This document shows positions 8,012 through 17,233 of a stretch of 64,000 nt of DNA, in pieces; the first letter of the stretch is position 1; the number at the start of each line of letters is the position of its first letter. Origin of the DNA: DAOTTY01 sp034437575 (GTDB taxonomy: Bacteria > Chloroflexota > Anaerolineae > Aggregatilineales > Phototrophicaceae); NCBI GenBank assembly GCA_034437575.1, contig DAOTTY010000025.1, forward strand, positions 1 through 64,000. The letters are read 5' to 3'. The notes under the pieces are model-generated. The model did not search any database. It was not told the origin of the DNA and saw nothing but the letters and a program-made list of their open reading frames with translations. Position numbers and translations under genes: made by a program.

Positions 8012-9712
8012 CTACCCATCATCCTCCAAATCGAACAGCGCATCGCTTAGCGACTCCAGTGCCTCGCGCAGCCAATCTTCATCACGCGCATCGAGCGCGT
8101 CCTCGACCTCCACGATGTCGCCGGCTAACTCAGCCTCACTGACACGTTTAGCCCGGTCGAGCAGCACCTCTGCCTCGCGCACCAACGCATCGGAAACAGC
8201 CCCAGTTGCCGACGCTGTTGGCAGCGCATCATAGGCCGACTCAATTTCCTGTTGGCTAAGCCGGTGATGGGCGGCGTTAACGCTGATCCCGGTCTCGCGC
8301 CCACTGGTACGATCAACCGCCTGCACGTTGAGCATCCCGTTCACGTCCATGTCAAACTGTACGGTAATCTGCGGCACATCGCCCAGCGACGGCGCATGTA
8401 ACCCCCGCACCATGAACTCACCGAGCATGTCGTTCTGCGACGCAATCCGGTTCTCGCCCTGATACACCTCGATTTTCACCTCTTTTTGCGTGGAATGCAT
8501 CGCATAGAACACCTCTTTCTGTGAGGTGGGTATCGTACTGTTACGAGGGATGAGTATCTTATAGCGATCCGAGACCATCTGACCGAGAATGGTCTGCTCA
8601 GCAACGGCAATCCCCAGTGAGAAGGGCGTAACATCCACCAAGATCACGTCGATTGGCTCCCCGGCGATGATGGCCCCCTGAATCCCTGCCCCCAGCGCGA
8701 CCACCTCCGACGGGTCAACATCAACGCGGGGCGTGATGCCGGTGTGATCCGCGATGAGTTCGCGCACCGCCGGGATATACGTGCTGCCGCCAACGAGCAA
8801 CACCTGATCGGGTTGATCGACGCCGCCGTCCTTCAACACGCGCTCGACACTGTCCAGCGTTTCGTAAACCAGATCGTCAATCAGGGTCATGAACTGCTGA
8901 CGGCTGACCTCAATTTCGAGATGCAGCGCCGCCCCGTCCCTCTCCGCGAGATACTCCTCACGTACCCACGTAAACGGCTCGCTCGAAAGCGCAATCTTGG
9001 CAGCCTCAGCCGCACGCCGCAGCCGGGCTTGGGCCTGCCGGTTGTTGCGCAGATCGACGCCGTGTTCGTCCTCGAAGCGCCGCACCAGCCACGACGCCAG
9101 CCGTTCATCGAAGTCGTCGCCGCCTAATTGCGTATTACCGTGACTGGCGCGTACATCCACCACCCCGCCAGACATCTCCACCAGTGACACGTCGAAGGTC
9201 CCCCCGCCCAGGTCGTATACAAGCGCCACGGCATCGCTATCAGCGTTCAGGCCATAGGCAAGCGCGGCGGCGGTCGGCTCGTTGACGATGCGCTCCACGC
9301 GCAGCCCGGCAATCTCGCCCGCTTCGACTGTCGCCCGCCGCTGTGCCTCGGAGAAATACGCCGGGACGGTAATCACGGCTCCCTCCACCGGCTGGCCTAA
9401 GTGGGCCTCCGCCGTCTGCTTGAGCGTCCGCAGAATGATCGCGCTGATCTGCTGTGGCGAGTAACCTTCACCACCGAGCAGCGTTAACTCGTCGGTTCCC
9501 ATCTTGCGCTTGATCGAGCGAATCGTTCGCTCTGGATGAAGCACCCACTGGTTCAGTGCAGCCTGCCCCACAAGCCACTCGTCCCCTGGGGTGAGGCCCA
9601 CCACCGATGGCAGCGTAGCACGCCCATCCACCGGGATAATACGCGGCTGACCGTCGCTCACAACGCCGATAGCGGAAAAGGTTGTTCCGAGGTCGATACC
9701 GATAATGGTCAT
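8012..9712 (-). CDS. dnaK: Hsp70 chaperone (DnaK-like), short form
   Basis: ATP-driven cytoplasmic chaperone. An open frame continues upstream to 9991, but the true start is the ATG at 9712: it begins the conserved MTIIGIDLGTT, has AGGAG 9 bases upstream, and lies just after the grpE stop. The ATPase domain has DLGTT (7-11), VPAYF, NEPTAAALAYG, YDLGGGTFDVS and VLLVGGSTYIP; the interdomain linker (DVTPFSLGI) and substrate domain follow. At 566 residues it is about 70 shorter than typical DnaK; the missing part is in the C-terminal lid and tail, and the end has no EEVD/EEVK-like tail. It is the last gene of a TPR-J-GrpE-Hsp70 operon, which suggests a second, specialised Hsp70 rather than the general one. 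Confidence 0.93.
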   Translation of the reverse strand: MTIIGIDLGTTFSAIGVVSDGQPRIIPVDGRATLPSVVGLTPGDEWLVGQAALNQWVLHPERTIRSIKRKMGTDELTLLGGEGYSPQQISAIILRTLKQTAEAHLGQPVEGAVITVPAYFSEAQRRATVEAGEIAGLRVERIVNEPTAAALAYGLNADSDAVALVYDLGGGTFDVSLVEMSGGVVDVRASHGNTQLGGDDFDERLASWLVRRFEDEHGVDLRNNRQAQARLRRAAEAAKIALSSEPFTWVREEYLAERDGAALHLEIEVSRQQFMTLIDDLVYETLDSVERVLKDGGVDQPDQVLLVGGSTYIPAVRELIADHTGITPRVDVDPSEVVALGAGIQGAIIAGEPIDVILVDVTPFSLGIAVAEQTILGQMVSDRYKILIPRNSTIPTSQKEVFYAMHSTQKEVKIEVYQGENRIASQNDMLGEFMVRGLHAPSLGDVPQITVQFDMDVNGMLNVQAVDRTSGRETGISVNAAHHRLSQQEIESAYDALPTASATGAVSDALVREAEVLLDRAKRVSEAELAGDIVEVEDALDARDEDWLREALESLSDALFDLEDDG

Positions 9713-9723
9713 ATGCTTGGCTC

Positions 9724-10362
9724 CTACTTTATGTTGGGCATTGGATCGGACAGGTCGGTGATGCGATTGACAACAACCTCTGCAAAGCGCAGCACGTCGC
9801 TGCCGTGTAAATAGCCGTCTCGTTCGATGGCGATCACCATATGGTTGGGCCGGTCTGGACGGCTGACGGTCTTCACAGCGACGTGCCGGTGCGGGTCGAA
9901 CATCTCGCCGATGGGCTGCATCAGGTGAATACCCTCGGCCTCCAACAGGCGCAGCACCCGCTCGCGCAGCAGGCGTTGACCACTCAGCCACCCCTCCAGG
10001 ATACGCGCAGCCTCCGCCGATTCCACAGAGACGGCCTCCACCTGAGACGCCCCCGCCTGGAGACCCACCGCGATACCGTCGGCAACGGGTAGCAGGGTCG
10101 TCGCAAGCTCCAGGCGGGCGACGGCAACGTCCTCGGCTTGGGCAGCCTCTAGCTCCTCGTGGAGCGCCGCCAGCGTCTCACGGTTCGCCTCAATCGCTGA
10201 CTCGGCGAGGGCATTGGCCTTGTAGACCTCCTTTGCCATCCGCTTGACCTGCTTTTGCAGGTCTTCCAGGGTCAGCGGCGGCTCGGCGGTATCGTCTTGA
10301 GTGCTACCGAGGCGCAACAGCCGGGCGAGCAACCCCGGCTTCTTATCGGCGTGGTCACTCAT
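9724..10362 (-). CDS. grpE: GrpE nucleotide exchange factor
   Basis: Releases ADP from Hsp70. 212 residues: a long helical, coiled-coil-like N-terminal half (LTLEDLQKQVKRMAKEVY through LHEELEAAQAE) and the C-terminal beta domain with the family signature GEMFDPHRHVAVKTV. The first codons overlap the J-protein stop by 4 bases (ATGA) and the stop is 11 bases before dnaK. The dimer helix is divergent from house-keeping GrpE, in line with pairing to the short Hsp70 next to it. Confidence 0.9.
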   Translation of the reverse strand: MSDHADKKPGLLARLLRLGSTQDDTAEPPLTLEDLQKQVKRMAKEVYKANALAESAIEANRETLAALHEELEAAQAEDVAVARLELATTLLPVADGIAVGLQAGASQVEAVSVESAEAARILEGWLSGQRLLRERVLRLLEAEGIHLMQPIGEMFDPHRHVAVKTVSRPDRPNHMVIAIERDGYLHGSDVLRFAEVVVNRITDLSDPMPNIK

Positions 10363-10772
10363 AGGTCAACGTCCCGAAAATCCCCGGAAAAGTCATCGCG
10401 GTCCAGGTCGGTCCCGGCACGCAGCAGCGTGTCCCAGTCGAACGATGTGTAGTCGGTCGTGAGGGTCGGTGCGCGTTTGTACGTCTCATAGTCAGTTGGG
10501 AGATGCAGCATAAACAGATCAGTCGCAGCGCGGGCCTCCGGCGTGCGGAGCGCATCATAGGCCGCACGCACTCGCTTGAACTGCTGTGGGTCACGCTCCG
10601 GCGGATGCTCGCGCACCTTTTGGAAGTACGCCTGTTTAACCTCAGCGTCGGTCGCCGTCGGGTCCAAGCCCAGCACATCATAGGGGTTGATGGGCAGCCC
10701 GTCCGTTTCGAGGCGCTTTGGCTCATCGTCGTTTTCCGGTCGGTCGGGCAGGTCATAGTGATGGGTCGGCAT
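10359..10772 (-). CDS. J-domain protein with HPPE in place of HPD
   Basis: 137 residues. A J-domain spans about residues 28-85 (NPYDVLGLDPTATDAEVKQA, then the second helix, then FKRVRAAYDALRTPEARAAT). The invariant HPD tripeptide that drives ATP hydrolysis by Hsp70 is replaced by HPPE (56-59), followed by RDP. The rest is short, with no Gly/Phe region, zinc fingers or substrate domain. Start and stop overlap neighbours (TAATG with the TPR gene, ATGA with grpE), so translation is probably coupled. It likely serves the co-encoded Hsp70, either through an altered contact or as a regulator. Confidence 0.85.
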   Translation of the reverse strand: MPTHHYDLPDRPENDDEPKRLETDGLPINPYDVLGLDPTATDAEVKQAYFQKVREHPPERDPQQFKRVRAAYDALRTPEARAATDLFMLHLPTDYETYKRAPTLTTDYTSFDWDTLLRAGTDLDRDDFSGDFRDVDL

Positions 10773-13051
10773 TAGAAATCGTCCTCGTCGTCCATGTCAT
10801 ACAGCATCCCATCAAGCAGGGCCGCTAATTGTGCGGGAGACATCCCCTCAACCACACGCTGCAAATCCGGTGGGAGCATACTGGGGTCGAGGCCACCAAG
10901 CAACCCCCCCAACGGCATCGGGTTGTCGATGTGGTATGTCAGGGTTTCGATTTCATAGAGCAGATCCTCGTCGTTGTGCTGCTTGGCCCAACTACGCGCC
11001 TTGCGTAAATGCCGTTTCGTATCCGTCTTGTTCCCACCCTCGGCGTGGATTATGGCAGCCATCCCCATGTGAGCCGGACCGAAGCGGCGGTTTATCTCTA
11101 AAACATGATTGAGAATCGACTTCGCTTCGTCGAACATTCCACTCGAATAATACTCATGCGCCATATCCACGCGGATGTGATTGCGGGCTGTGTCATCCTC
11201 GGCACGGTCAATTGCCACCTGATAGTAGCCGGTGGCGATGTCGATCTGCTTACGATCCATAGCACAACGCGCAATGCCCTTGTAAAAGTCACCCGGTAAT
11301 GTCTTCTGTGCCTCGGCACGCGCTAAGATTGCCGCGGCGTCGGCGTCTTCCTTGTATATGTGCGCCGTATCGATCAGGTGATGCAGGGCGTGCTCGTTGG
11401 TCAAGTCGAGCTTGTCGATCTGCTCCCAGATCGCGGCGCTGTCCTTATGGTGATACAACAGCCGGATCAAATTCGCACGAACGATGTGAAAGTCCGGGAA
11501 GTCCTCGACAGCCTTGGTCGCAATCTCTAGCGCCCGCTTGGCGTTGAAACGCGCCACCGTGCGAACCTGTTCAGAGTAGAGAGCCTGTAGCCGCTGTTTG
11601 GCGAGGCTGGCGTAGGCGTCATCCCCCGCGTTCAGCACGGCGTGCCACTGGTCAATCCCCGCACCACCGCCCCATATATTGTGAGGAGTTGGCGCGGCCA
11701 ACTCCCAAAGCTCGGCACGGAGTACCAACGTCTCGATGCGGTTCGGGTCCATCTTCAGCGTATTGTCTACCTGGTTGTGTGCGGCGGCGATGCTGCCCAC
11801 CTCCGCAAGGTGGCGAGCAAGCTGGAGGTTCATCTCGATGTTGTCGGGGTCGTGCTTGAGCGCCGTCTTGAGTGTGTTCACCGCCTCATCGCCATCACCG
11901 GCCTGCGCGTACAACCCGGACACCCGCGACCACAGCCGCCCGGTCTGCTCCGGCGTGAGGTAGTCATCGCTGCCCTCCTTGCGGCCCCGGCGCTTAACAA
12001 AATCGCGCCAGGCGTCGGCGGCGTGACCGTAGGACTCAAGCGCCTCGTAGGCCAACCCCAGGTTGGCCGCAAGCGCACGAGCCGTCGCCCCACTCGCTGC
12101 CTGTGGTTTGCGCCAGTAGTCCAACGCCGTCAGCCAATCCCCAGCCTGAGCCGCCCTATAGCCGAGCGCCAGCGCCGTGTGCGCCTGAATATCGGGCAGG
12201 CGCGGGTGATCCAGGTGATACGTGTTCGCCTGCTCCGCTAGTTCAAACGCCGCCTGATGATCCCCGGCTTCGATGTGTGCCTCAGCTTGGAGGACGTGTA
12301 ACAGTGCTAGATTCCCCAGGAACACCGGGTCACGGTAGCCCAGGCGATACGCCTTACGCCAGTGGCCCATCGCGGCGGGCAGGTCATCGCGGCGGGCGGC
12401 GATGCGCCCCAGGTAATCGTGGGACACAGCTTTATGCCCGCTGGGAACGCGCTTGCCCTTCAGTGTTTCGGCGAACTGGGCCTCAGCCTCTTCGATTGCA
12501 CCACGCTCCATCGCCATCAACGCCGCCGGAAGCCCGCCCACATCCTTAGAGGCGTTACCGCTGAGTAAGGCACGCTGCTCGTCGCTGAGGGACGCCCACG
12601 CGACATCGGCTTGTAGCTCCGTTACCGTTGCGCCGTCTGCGCGGCGTGCGAACAATAACGGCACCGCAGCCCGGTCGAAGTCCGGGTTTTGGGCCTGGGC
12701 CGCACGATAGGCTGCGACCGCCGCAGAATAGTCGCCCTGTTGGTGATGCAACAACCCCAGATGATAGTGATAGCGAGCCTCGTTCGGCTGCTGCTCAACC
12801 GCTTTTAACAGGTCGCGCAGCGCGTCCGACGGCTGACGACTGCGGTAGCGCATTGCCCGCCGAAAGTGCGCCTCGGCGAGGGCAGCCATGCGCCGGTCGT
12901 CGGGGATGAATTTCTTGGCTTTGGTGGTGTTCAGCGTGATGATGACTTTATCATAGTTGCCATTGCTAAACGCCTGCCGCGCAGTTCGCGCGGTTTCATT
13001 GTTGCGAGACTTGCTAACTTTACCGGATGTTTTTCTGCGTTTCTTGCTCAT
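10772..13051 (-). CDS. large TPR-repeat protein of the chaperone operon
   Basis: 759 residues from the ATG at 13051 (AAGGTG lies 6 bases upstream; another in-frame ATG sits at 13060). The N-terminus is Lys/Arg-rich (MSKKRRKTSGKVSKSRN), then tetratricopeptide units cover nearly the whole length, for example ARYHYHLGLLHHQQGDYSAA, GRIAARRDDLPAAMGHWRKA and GLYAQAGDGDEAVNTLKTAL. The C-terminus is a Pro/Met-rich low-complexity tail ending in DMDDEDDF, resembling acidic tails that dock on chaperones. No signal peptide or membrane span. As first gene of the J/GrpE/Hsp70 operon it probably supplies substrate or partner binding. Confidence 0.8.
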   Translation of the reverse strand: MSKKRRKTSGKVSKSRNNETARTARQAFSNGNYDKVIITLNTTKAKKFIPDDRRMAALAEAHFRRAMRYRSRQPSDALRDLLKAVEQQPNEARYHYHLGLLHHQQGDYSAAVAAYRAAQAQNPDFDRAAVPLLFARRADGATVTELQADVAWASLSDEQRALLSGNASKDVGGLPAALMAMERGAIEEAEAQFAETLKGKRVPSGHKAVSHDYLGRIAARRDDLPAAMGHWRKAYRLGYRDPVFLGNLALLHVLQAEAHIEAGDHQAAFELAEQANTYHLDHPRLPDIQAHTALALGYRAAQAGDWLTALDYWRKPQAASGATARALAANLGLAYEALESYGHAADAWRDFVKRRGRKEGSDDYLTPEQTGRLWSRVSGLYAQAGDGDEAVNTLKTALKHDPDNIEMNLQLARHLAEVGSIAAAHNQVDNTLKMDPNRIETLVLRAELWELAAPTPHNIWGGGAGIDQWHAVLNAGDDAYASLAKQRLQALYSEQVRTVARFNAKRALEIATKAVEDFPDFHIVRANLIRLLYHHKDSAAIWEQIDKLDLTNEHALHHLIDTAHIYKEDADAAAILARAEAQKTLPGDFYKGIARCAMDRKQIDIATGYYQVAIDRAEDDTARNHIRVDMAHEYYSSGMFDEAKSILNHVLEINRRFGPAHMGMAAIIHAEGGNKTDTKRHLRKARSWAKQHNDEDLLYEIETLTYHIDNPMPLGGLLGGLDPSMLPPDLQRVVEGMSPAQLAALLDGMLYDMDDEDDF

Positions 13052-13088
13052 AACATACACCTTGTGATAACGGGGTGAATCGTTCTCT

Positions 13089-13110
13089 ATTATAGTATTG
13101 CGACTGTCAA
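13089..13110 (-). promoter_or_regulatory. likely promoter of the chaperone operon
   Basis: On the minus strand a perfect TATAAT lies at 13089-13094, about 40 bases before the TPR start, and a TTGACA lies at 13105-13110. The two are only 10 bases apart, too close to serve as a pair, so one of them probably works with a poorer partner (for example TTGACA with a TAGAGA after 15 bases). No CIRCE element (TTAGCACTC-N9-GAGTGCTAA) is seen, so HrcA control is unlikely. Confidence 0.4.
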
Positions 13111-13203
13111 TATGCTGCTGTTAATTTACGATAAGCTGTGCTATGGCTGTGAGGGCCAGCAAACTACGAGTCCACGCTGTCTTGTGGTGCTGCCGCAGCC
13201 GGT

Positions 13204-13233
13204 ACGGTGATGGGGCTTGATGTCCATCACCGT
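13204..13233 (-). terminator. strong stem-loop after glgB
   Basis: ACGGTGATGG (13204-13213) pairs perfectly with CCATCACCGT (13224-13233) around a 10-base loop. It begins 12 bases after the glgB stop on the minus strand and lies upstream of the TPR operon. There is no T-run after it, so it is a weak intrinsic terminator or an mRNA-stabilising 3' structure. Confidence 0.45.
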
Positions 13234-13245
13234 GCTTGTGACACG

Positions 13246-15156
13246 TTACCCCTGGCTTTTGAGGAAAACCGCGCTCAGGGGCGGCAGTGTGAGCGCTACC
13301 GAGTGGCTAAAGCCGTGCCAACTCATATCATCAGCCCAACGCCCACCGTAGTTGCCCACGCCGCTCCCGGCGTAGGGCGCAGCATCACTGTTGAACACCT
13401 CTTGCCATTGGCCGCCACGCGGCACACCTAATCGGTAGTCATAGCGCACGACGGGCGTGAAGTTAAACACACACAACATAACGTCCCTGGTCGTGCTGCC
13501 AAAGCGTAAAAAGCTCAACACACTGGAGCCAGAATCGTTTGCATCCACCCACCTGAAGCCCTCCGGGTCAGTGTCGCGCTCGTGCATCACCTTTTCCGTC
13601 TTATACAAGCGGTTCAGGTCGCGCATCATCTGCTGCACGCCGCCGTGCATAGGGGTTTCGGTTACAAACCACTCAAGCTGCGCCTGATAGTTCCACTCCG
13701 GGCGTTGGCCGAACTCGGCACCCATAAACAGCAGCTTCTTGGCAGGCTGTGCCCACATGTAGCTTAGCAGCAGGCGCAGGTTCGCAAACTGCTGCCAGTC
13801 GTCACCGGGCATTTTGTGCAACAGGGACCCCTTGCCATGCACCACCTCATCGTGCGACAGCGGCAGCACGTAGTTTTCTGTGAAGGCGTACAGCATACGG
13901 AAGGTGATTTCGCCATGATGATAGTAACGGTAAATCGGCTCGCGGCTCAGGTAATGCAGCGTATCGTGCATCCAGCCCATATCCCACTTAAAGCCGAAGC
14001 CCAGGCCCCCTACATACGTCGGGCGGCTGACCATCGGCCACGCGGTTGATTCTTCAGCAACTGTTTGCACACCAGGGAAGCTGGCGTAAATTTCACTGTT
14101 CATCCGCTTGAGGAACTCAATCGCCTCAAGGTTTTCGTTGCCGCCGTACTCATTTGGAATCCACTGGCCGTCCTCACGCGAGTAGTCCAGGTACAGCATA
14201 GACGCCACCGCGTCCACACGGATGCCGTCAATGTGATACTTATCAAGCCAGAAGATGGCCGAGCTAATCAAAAAGCTGCGAACCTCATGGCGGCCATAGT
14301 TGAAAATGTCGCTCTTCCAGTCCGGGTGAAAGCCCTTGCGCGGGTCGCTGTGTTCGTACAGGTGCGTCCCGTCGAAGTAGTCCAGGCCGTGCGTGTCCGT
14401 TGGGAAGTGCGACGGCACCCAGTCCAAAATCACACCAATGCCATTCTGGTGCAGCGTGTCAATCAAATACATGAAGTCCTGCGGGGTGCCGAAGCGGCTC
14501 GTCGGCGCGAAGTAACCCAACGTTTGGTAACCCCAGGAGCCGTCAAAGGGGTGTTCCATGATGGGCATAAACTCAACATGAGTGAAGCCCATGTCTACCA
14601 TATAAGCAGAAAGTTCCTCCGCCATTTCACGGTACGTCAGCCAGTGGCCGTCACGGTGACGCCAGCTTTGCGCGTGAACCTCATAAATAGAGATTGGGCC
14701 GTCCAACGAGTTGGCTTCGGTACGGTTGGCCAGCCACTCGGCGTCGTTCCACTCATAATCCAACGTCCACGCCACAGATGCCGTGCGCGGGGCCATCTCG
14801 GCGTAAAAGGCGTAGGGGTCGGCCTTTTCTACCTTGTAACCCATGTGGCGGCTGTCAATCTGATACTTGTAAATATCGCCTTGTTTGACGCCGGGTATGA
14901 ACCCTGACCAGATGCCAGAGTTGCCAACGAGTTGCAGCGGGTTGGCGTCCCGGTCCCAGTCATTAAAGCTGCCTTTTACCGACACATACTCCGCGTTGGG
15001 TGCCCACACTGAAAACTGTGCGCCGGGCTGCCCGCTTTTGGTTCCCAGGTGACAGCCGAGCTTTTCGTAGGACCGAAAAAAGCTACCTTCCCCAAACAGA
15101 TACAAATCCTCATCGGTCAAGGTGGGCACGCCTGGCAGGTGTTTCATCATGGTCAT
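13246..15156 (-). CDS. glgB: 1,4-alpha-glucan branching enzyme
   Basis: Cuts alpha-1,4 chains and rejoins them as alpha-1,6 branches in glycogen synthesis. The frame is open to 15402, but family length and the start of recognisable sequence point to the ATG at 15156 (MTMMKHLPGVPTLTDEDLY), giving 636 residues. An N-terminal CBM48 domain (FSVWAPNAEYVSVKGSFNDW) precedes the GH13 barrel with EFMPIMEHPFDGSWGYQ, the nucleophile Asp in GIRVDAVASMLYLDY, the acid Glu in QTVAEEST and the third Asp in LSHDEVVHGK. The C-terminal beta domain ends in PPLSAVFLKS. No glgA, glgC or glgP is adjacent. Confidence 0.95.
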   Translation of the reverse strand: MTMMKHLPGVPTLTDEDLYLFGEGSFFRSYEKLGCHLGTKSGQPGAQFSVWAPNAEYVSVKGSFNDWDRDANPLQLVGNSGIWSGFIPGVKQGDIYKYQIDSRHMGYKVEKADPYAFYAEMAPRTASVAWTLDYEWNDAEWLANRTEANSLDGPISIYEVHAQSWRHRDGHWLTYREMAEELSAYMVDMGFTHVEFMPIMEHPFDGSWGYQTLGYFAPTSRFGTPQDFMYLIDTLHQNGIGVILDWVPSHFPTDTHGLDYFDGTHLYEHSDPRKGFHPDWKSDIFNYGRHEVRSFLISSAIFWLDKYHIDGIRVDAVASMLYLDYSREDGQWIPNEYGGNENLEAIEFLKRMNSEIYASFPGVQTVAEESTAWPMVSRPTYVGGLGFGFKWDMGWMHDTLHYLSREPIYRYYHHGEITFRMLYAFTENYVLPLSHDEVVHGKGSLLHKMPGDDWQQFANLRLLLSYMWAQPAKKLLFMGAEFGQRPEWNYQAQLEWFVTETPMHGGVQQMMRDLNRLYKTEKVMHERDTDPEGFRWVDANDSGSSVLSFLRFGSTTRDVMLCVFNFTPVVRYDYRLGVPRGGQWQEVFNSDAAPYAGSGVGNYGGRWADDMSWHGFSHSVALTLPPLSAVFLKSQG

Positions 15157-15337
15157 AAGTTTGATTTCCGAATCTGAACTCGCAGGTAAACGCCTATACA
15201 ATAATTGCCGCTCGAAGAAATTGCAACCGATTGGGGACGGTTGCGCCCGGCATGGCGCTGCGTTCACACAAAGGCAGCGTGGTGGTATCGAAACGCCATT
15301 TGCAGGCAGTAGATTGACCGCTCCCGGCAGCACCGCT

Positions 15338-16894
15338 CTAGCGCGAAGGGCAGTCCGCCGCCGCATTCGTCCGTTGAACCCGATACAGTTCGTCATCAAC
15401 AAAGCTCGTGGTAAAGCGGCCCGCTATGACGGAGGGTTCTACGATGTACACATGACCAGGATGGCAGAGGATGACCCGGTCGATTTCGGCCTGCACTGCT
15501 TCAAACCAAACCTGTTCTGAGGCGGTCGGCATTTGGTCGCGCAGGCCCAGGCCAAGCACAGTGTAATTATACAGTTGTACCCCCGGTTGCCATCCCTTCA
15601 CCTTTTGATAGTAGAGCGCCGGCCAGATCGTCGTCCACGGGCCTAACAACAGCGCGTCTGCTGGCAGGGGTGCAAGTGTTTGTTCTACTTTATCCGCCGT
15701 AGAGCGATCTCGAAAGTGGCCTGCCCGCGTCCAGTTTAACCCCACCTGGATAATAACCAGCGCGGCCAGCACAACAGCCCCAATCTGCTTGACATCATAC
15801 TCCATCAACCGTGCAAGCCCCGCTGCCACGAAGACCGCCCATACCAGATAGGCTGTGTGAAACATCGTCCACTTGTCAAACACATCGTAACTGGCGAAAA
15901 ATAATACCTGCCCGAAAAACACGCTGAGCAGCATCAGGGAAAATGCGCGGTGGCGCTTCCAAAAATCGACAATGCCAATGACCCCAATCACCACAGCGAC
16001 GTGGTAATGACGGAAAAGCTGCCCTACGAAACGGCCCAACTCCACAAGGTATTCACCAAATGGATAGGTGAACATGCGGTCATCGAACATGCCGCCCAAG
16101 ATGAGCCATACCAAATGGTCGGGCCGCATGATGTTGCGAGCGAAGTACGGCTCAAGGATGTTGATTTCAGGGTTAGCGGCAAAGCGCAGCGGTAAATAAA
16201 GGTACAGTAGCAGCGTGATGCTGCCTGTTGTTACCATCATCCTGAAGCGTGTGCGCCAGTTTGGCGCATACCACAGCGCAAACGGATATACAACAAATGC
16301 AACCAGCACCGCCGCAAGATGATGGGCAAATGCGATGCCAAACGTGATAGCAAGCACGTAGAGGTAGCTCACGTTAGGGGTAGATGCGTGCCGAACCCAG
16401 GCATAAAGCGCCAAAGCGATTAACAGCGTGTGCATTGCGTACACTTCTGCCACAACGGAGTGTGCCCAAATTTCTGGCGAAAAGGCGAACAGCAGCACGG
16501 CGGCGGTGTTGGCCGCGGGCATATACCCGATGACCTGCGCGTTGATTTTGAACAACGTGTAGGCCGTCAGGGTGCCCATGACGACAGAAAATAAATTCAG
16601 CCGCACGGCGTAGTCTGGGTGGATGGGCAGGTACAGCCACAGCCGCCCTAAAATCAAGTATGCCGGGTAACCCGACGAGTGAATAATTCCCTGGTAGTAG
16701 ACGCCCAGCGTCAGTTCCGCACTGTCGTAGGTGTACACAGCGGGCGCTATGGTGAGGGTATAAATCAGGCTCACAATCAAAAGCGCCAGCAGTCCGTAAG
16801 GCTTTTTGCCAGATGTAACGTCAACATCATCTTGTTGATGAGGCCGCCGGCCTAAGAGTTTGGCAAATAAACTGTGGTAGCTGGTCTTCCACAT
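15338..16894 (-). CDS. DUF2723-type multi-span membrane protein
   Basis: 518 residues with about eleven hydrophobic spans. The first loop after span 1 carries the DUF2723 hallmark: an acidic pair in YTYDSAELTLGVYYQGIIHS followed by GYPAYLILGRL. Family members are predicted GT-C glycosyltransferases (protein O-mannosyltransferase-like) that take sugars from a lipid carrier. The last ~120 residues form an extracytoplasmic domain. The gap to glgB is 181 bases with nothing recognisable; upstream the gene diverges from asnB. Confidence 0.8.
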   Translation of the reverse strand: MWKTSYHSLFAKLLGRRPHQQDDVDVTSGKKPYGLLALLIVSLIYTLTIAPAVYTYDSAELTLGVYYQGIIHSSGYPAYLILGRLWLYLPIHPDYAVRLNLFSVVMGTLTAYTLFKINAQVIGYMPAANTAAVLLFAFSPEIWAHSVVAEVYAMHTLLIALALYAWVRHASTPNVSYLYVLAITFGIAFAHHLAAVLVAFVVYPFALWYAPNWRTRFRMMVTTGSITLLLYLYLPLRFAANPEINILEPYFARNIMRPDHLVWLILGGMFDDRMFTYPFGEYLVELGRFVGQLFRHYHVAVVIGVIGIVDFWKRHRAFSLMLLSVFFGQVLFFASYDVFDKWTMFHTAYLVWAVFVAAGLARLMEYDVKQIGAVVLAALVIIQVGLNWTRAGHFRDRSTADKVEQTLAPLPADALLLGPWTTIWPALYYQKVKGWQPGVQLYNYTVLGLGLRDQMPTASEQVWFEAVQAEIDRVILCHPGHVYIVEPSVIAGRFTTSFVDDELYRVQRTNAAADCPSR

Positions 16895-17233
16895 GGGTTA
16901 TGCCTCTGTCAGGATCACATGGCGCGATTGTACTTCAAGTGAGGTGAGCCGAGTCACCACTGAGGGCAACGACATCGTACCTGTGTTGAACGGCTCTCAT
17001 CGCAAGCAAACAGGTAAGCCAAACCATAATGTTTCGTGTGGGCCGTACACGAGACACTCATCACGAAGGGCCGGGCCAATCATGATTAACAATAACGTGA
17101 AATGAAAATGAGACGAAGATGAAAAGTTTTCTATCATACACTGGCCGCGTCCCTCATTTCGTGTAAGGTAGCCACTGTTGCGCAGGTAACAAGCAACTGT
17201 ATTGCAAGCATCGGGAGAAAATCCCCAAGTCTT
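16895..17233. promoter_or_regulatory. divergent gap before asnB
   Basis: About 340 bp between two divergently transcribed genes, so promoters in both directions must lie here. It is AT-richer at 17080-17140 (TTTTCTATCATAC could be a -10 region for asnB). A ribosome site GGGAG precedes the asnB ATG by about 20 bases, with a second G-poor stretch between, so asnB translation signals are not optimal. No reading frame or clear palindrome is seen. Confidence 0.3.

Noticed and set aside
9713..9991. N-terminal extension of the Hsp70 frame
   Set aside because: It overlaps grpE, is Arg/Pro/Ala-rich without family similarity, and a good ribosome site supports the ATG at 9712.
13061..13203. CIRCE element before the chaperone operon
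   Set aside because: No TTAGCACTC-N9-GAGTGCTAA or close variant is present in the upstream gap.
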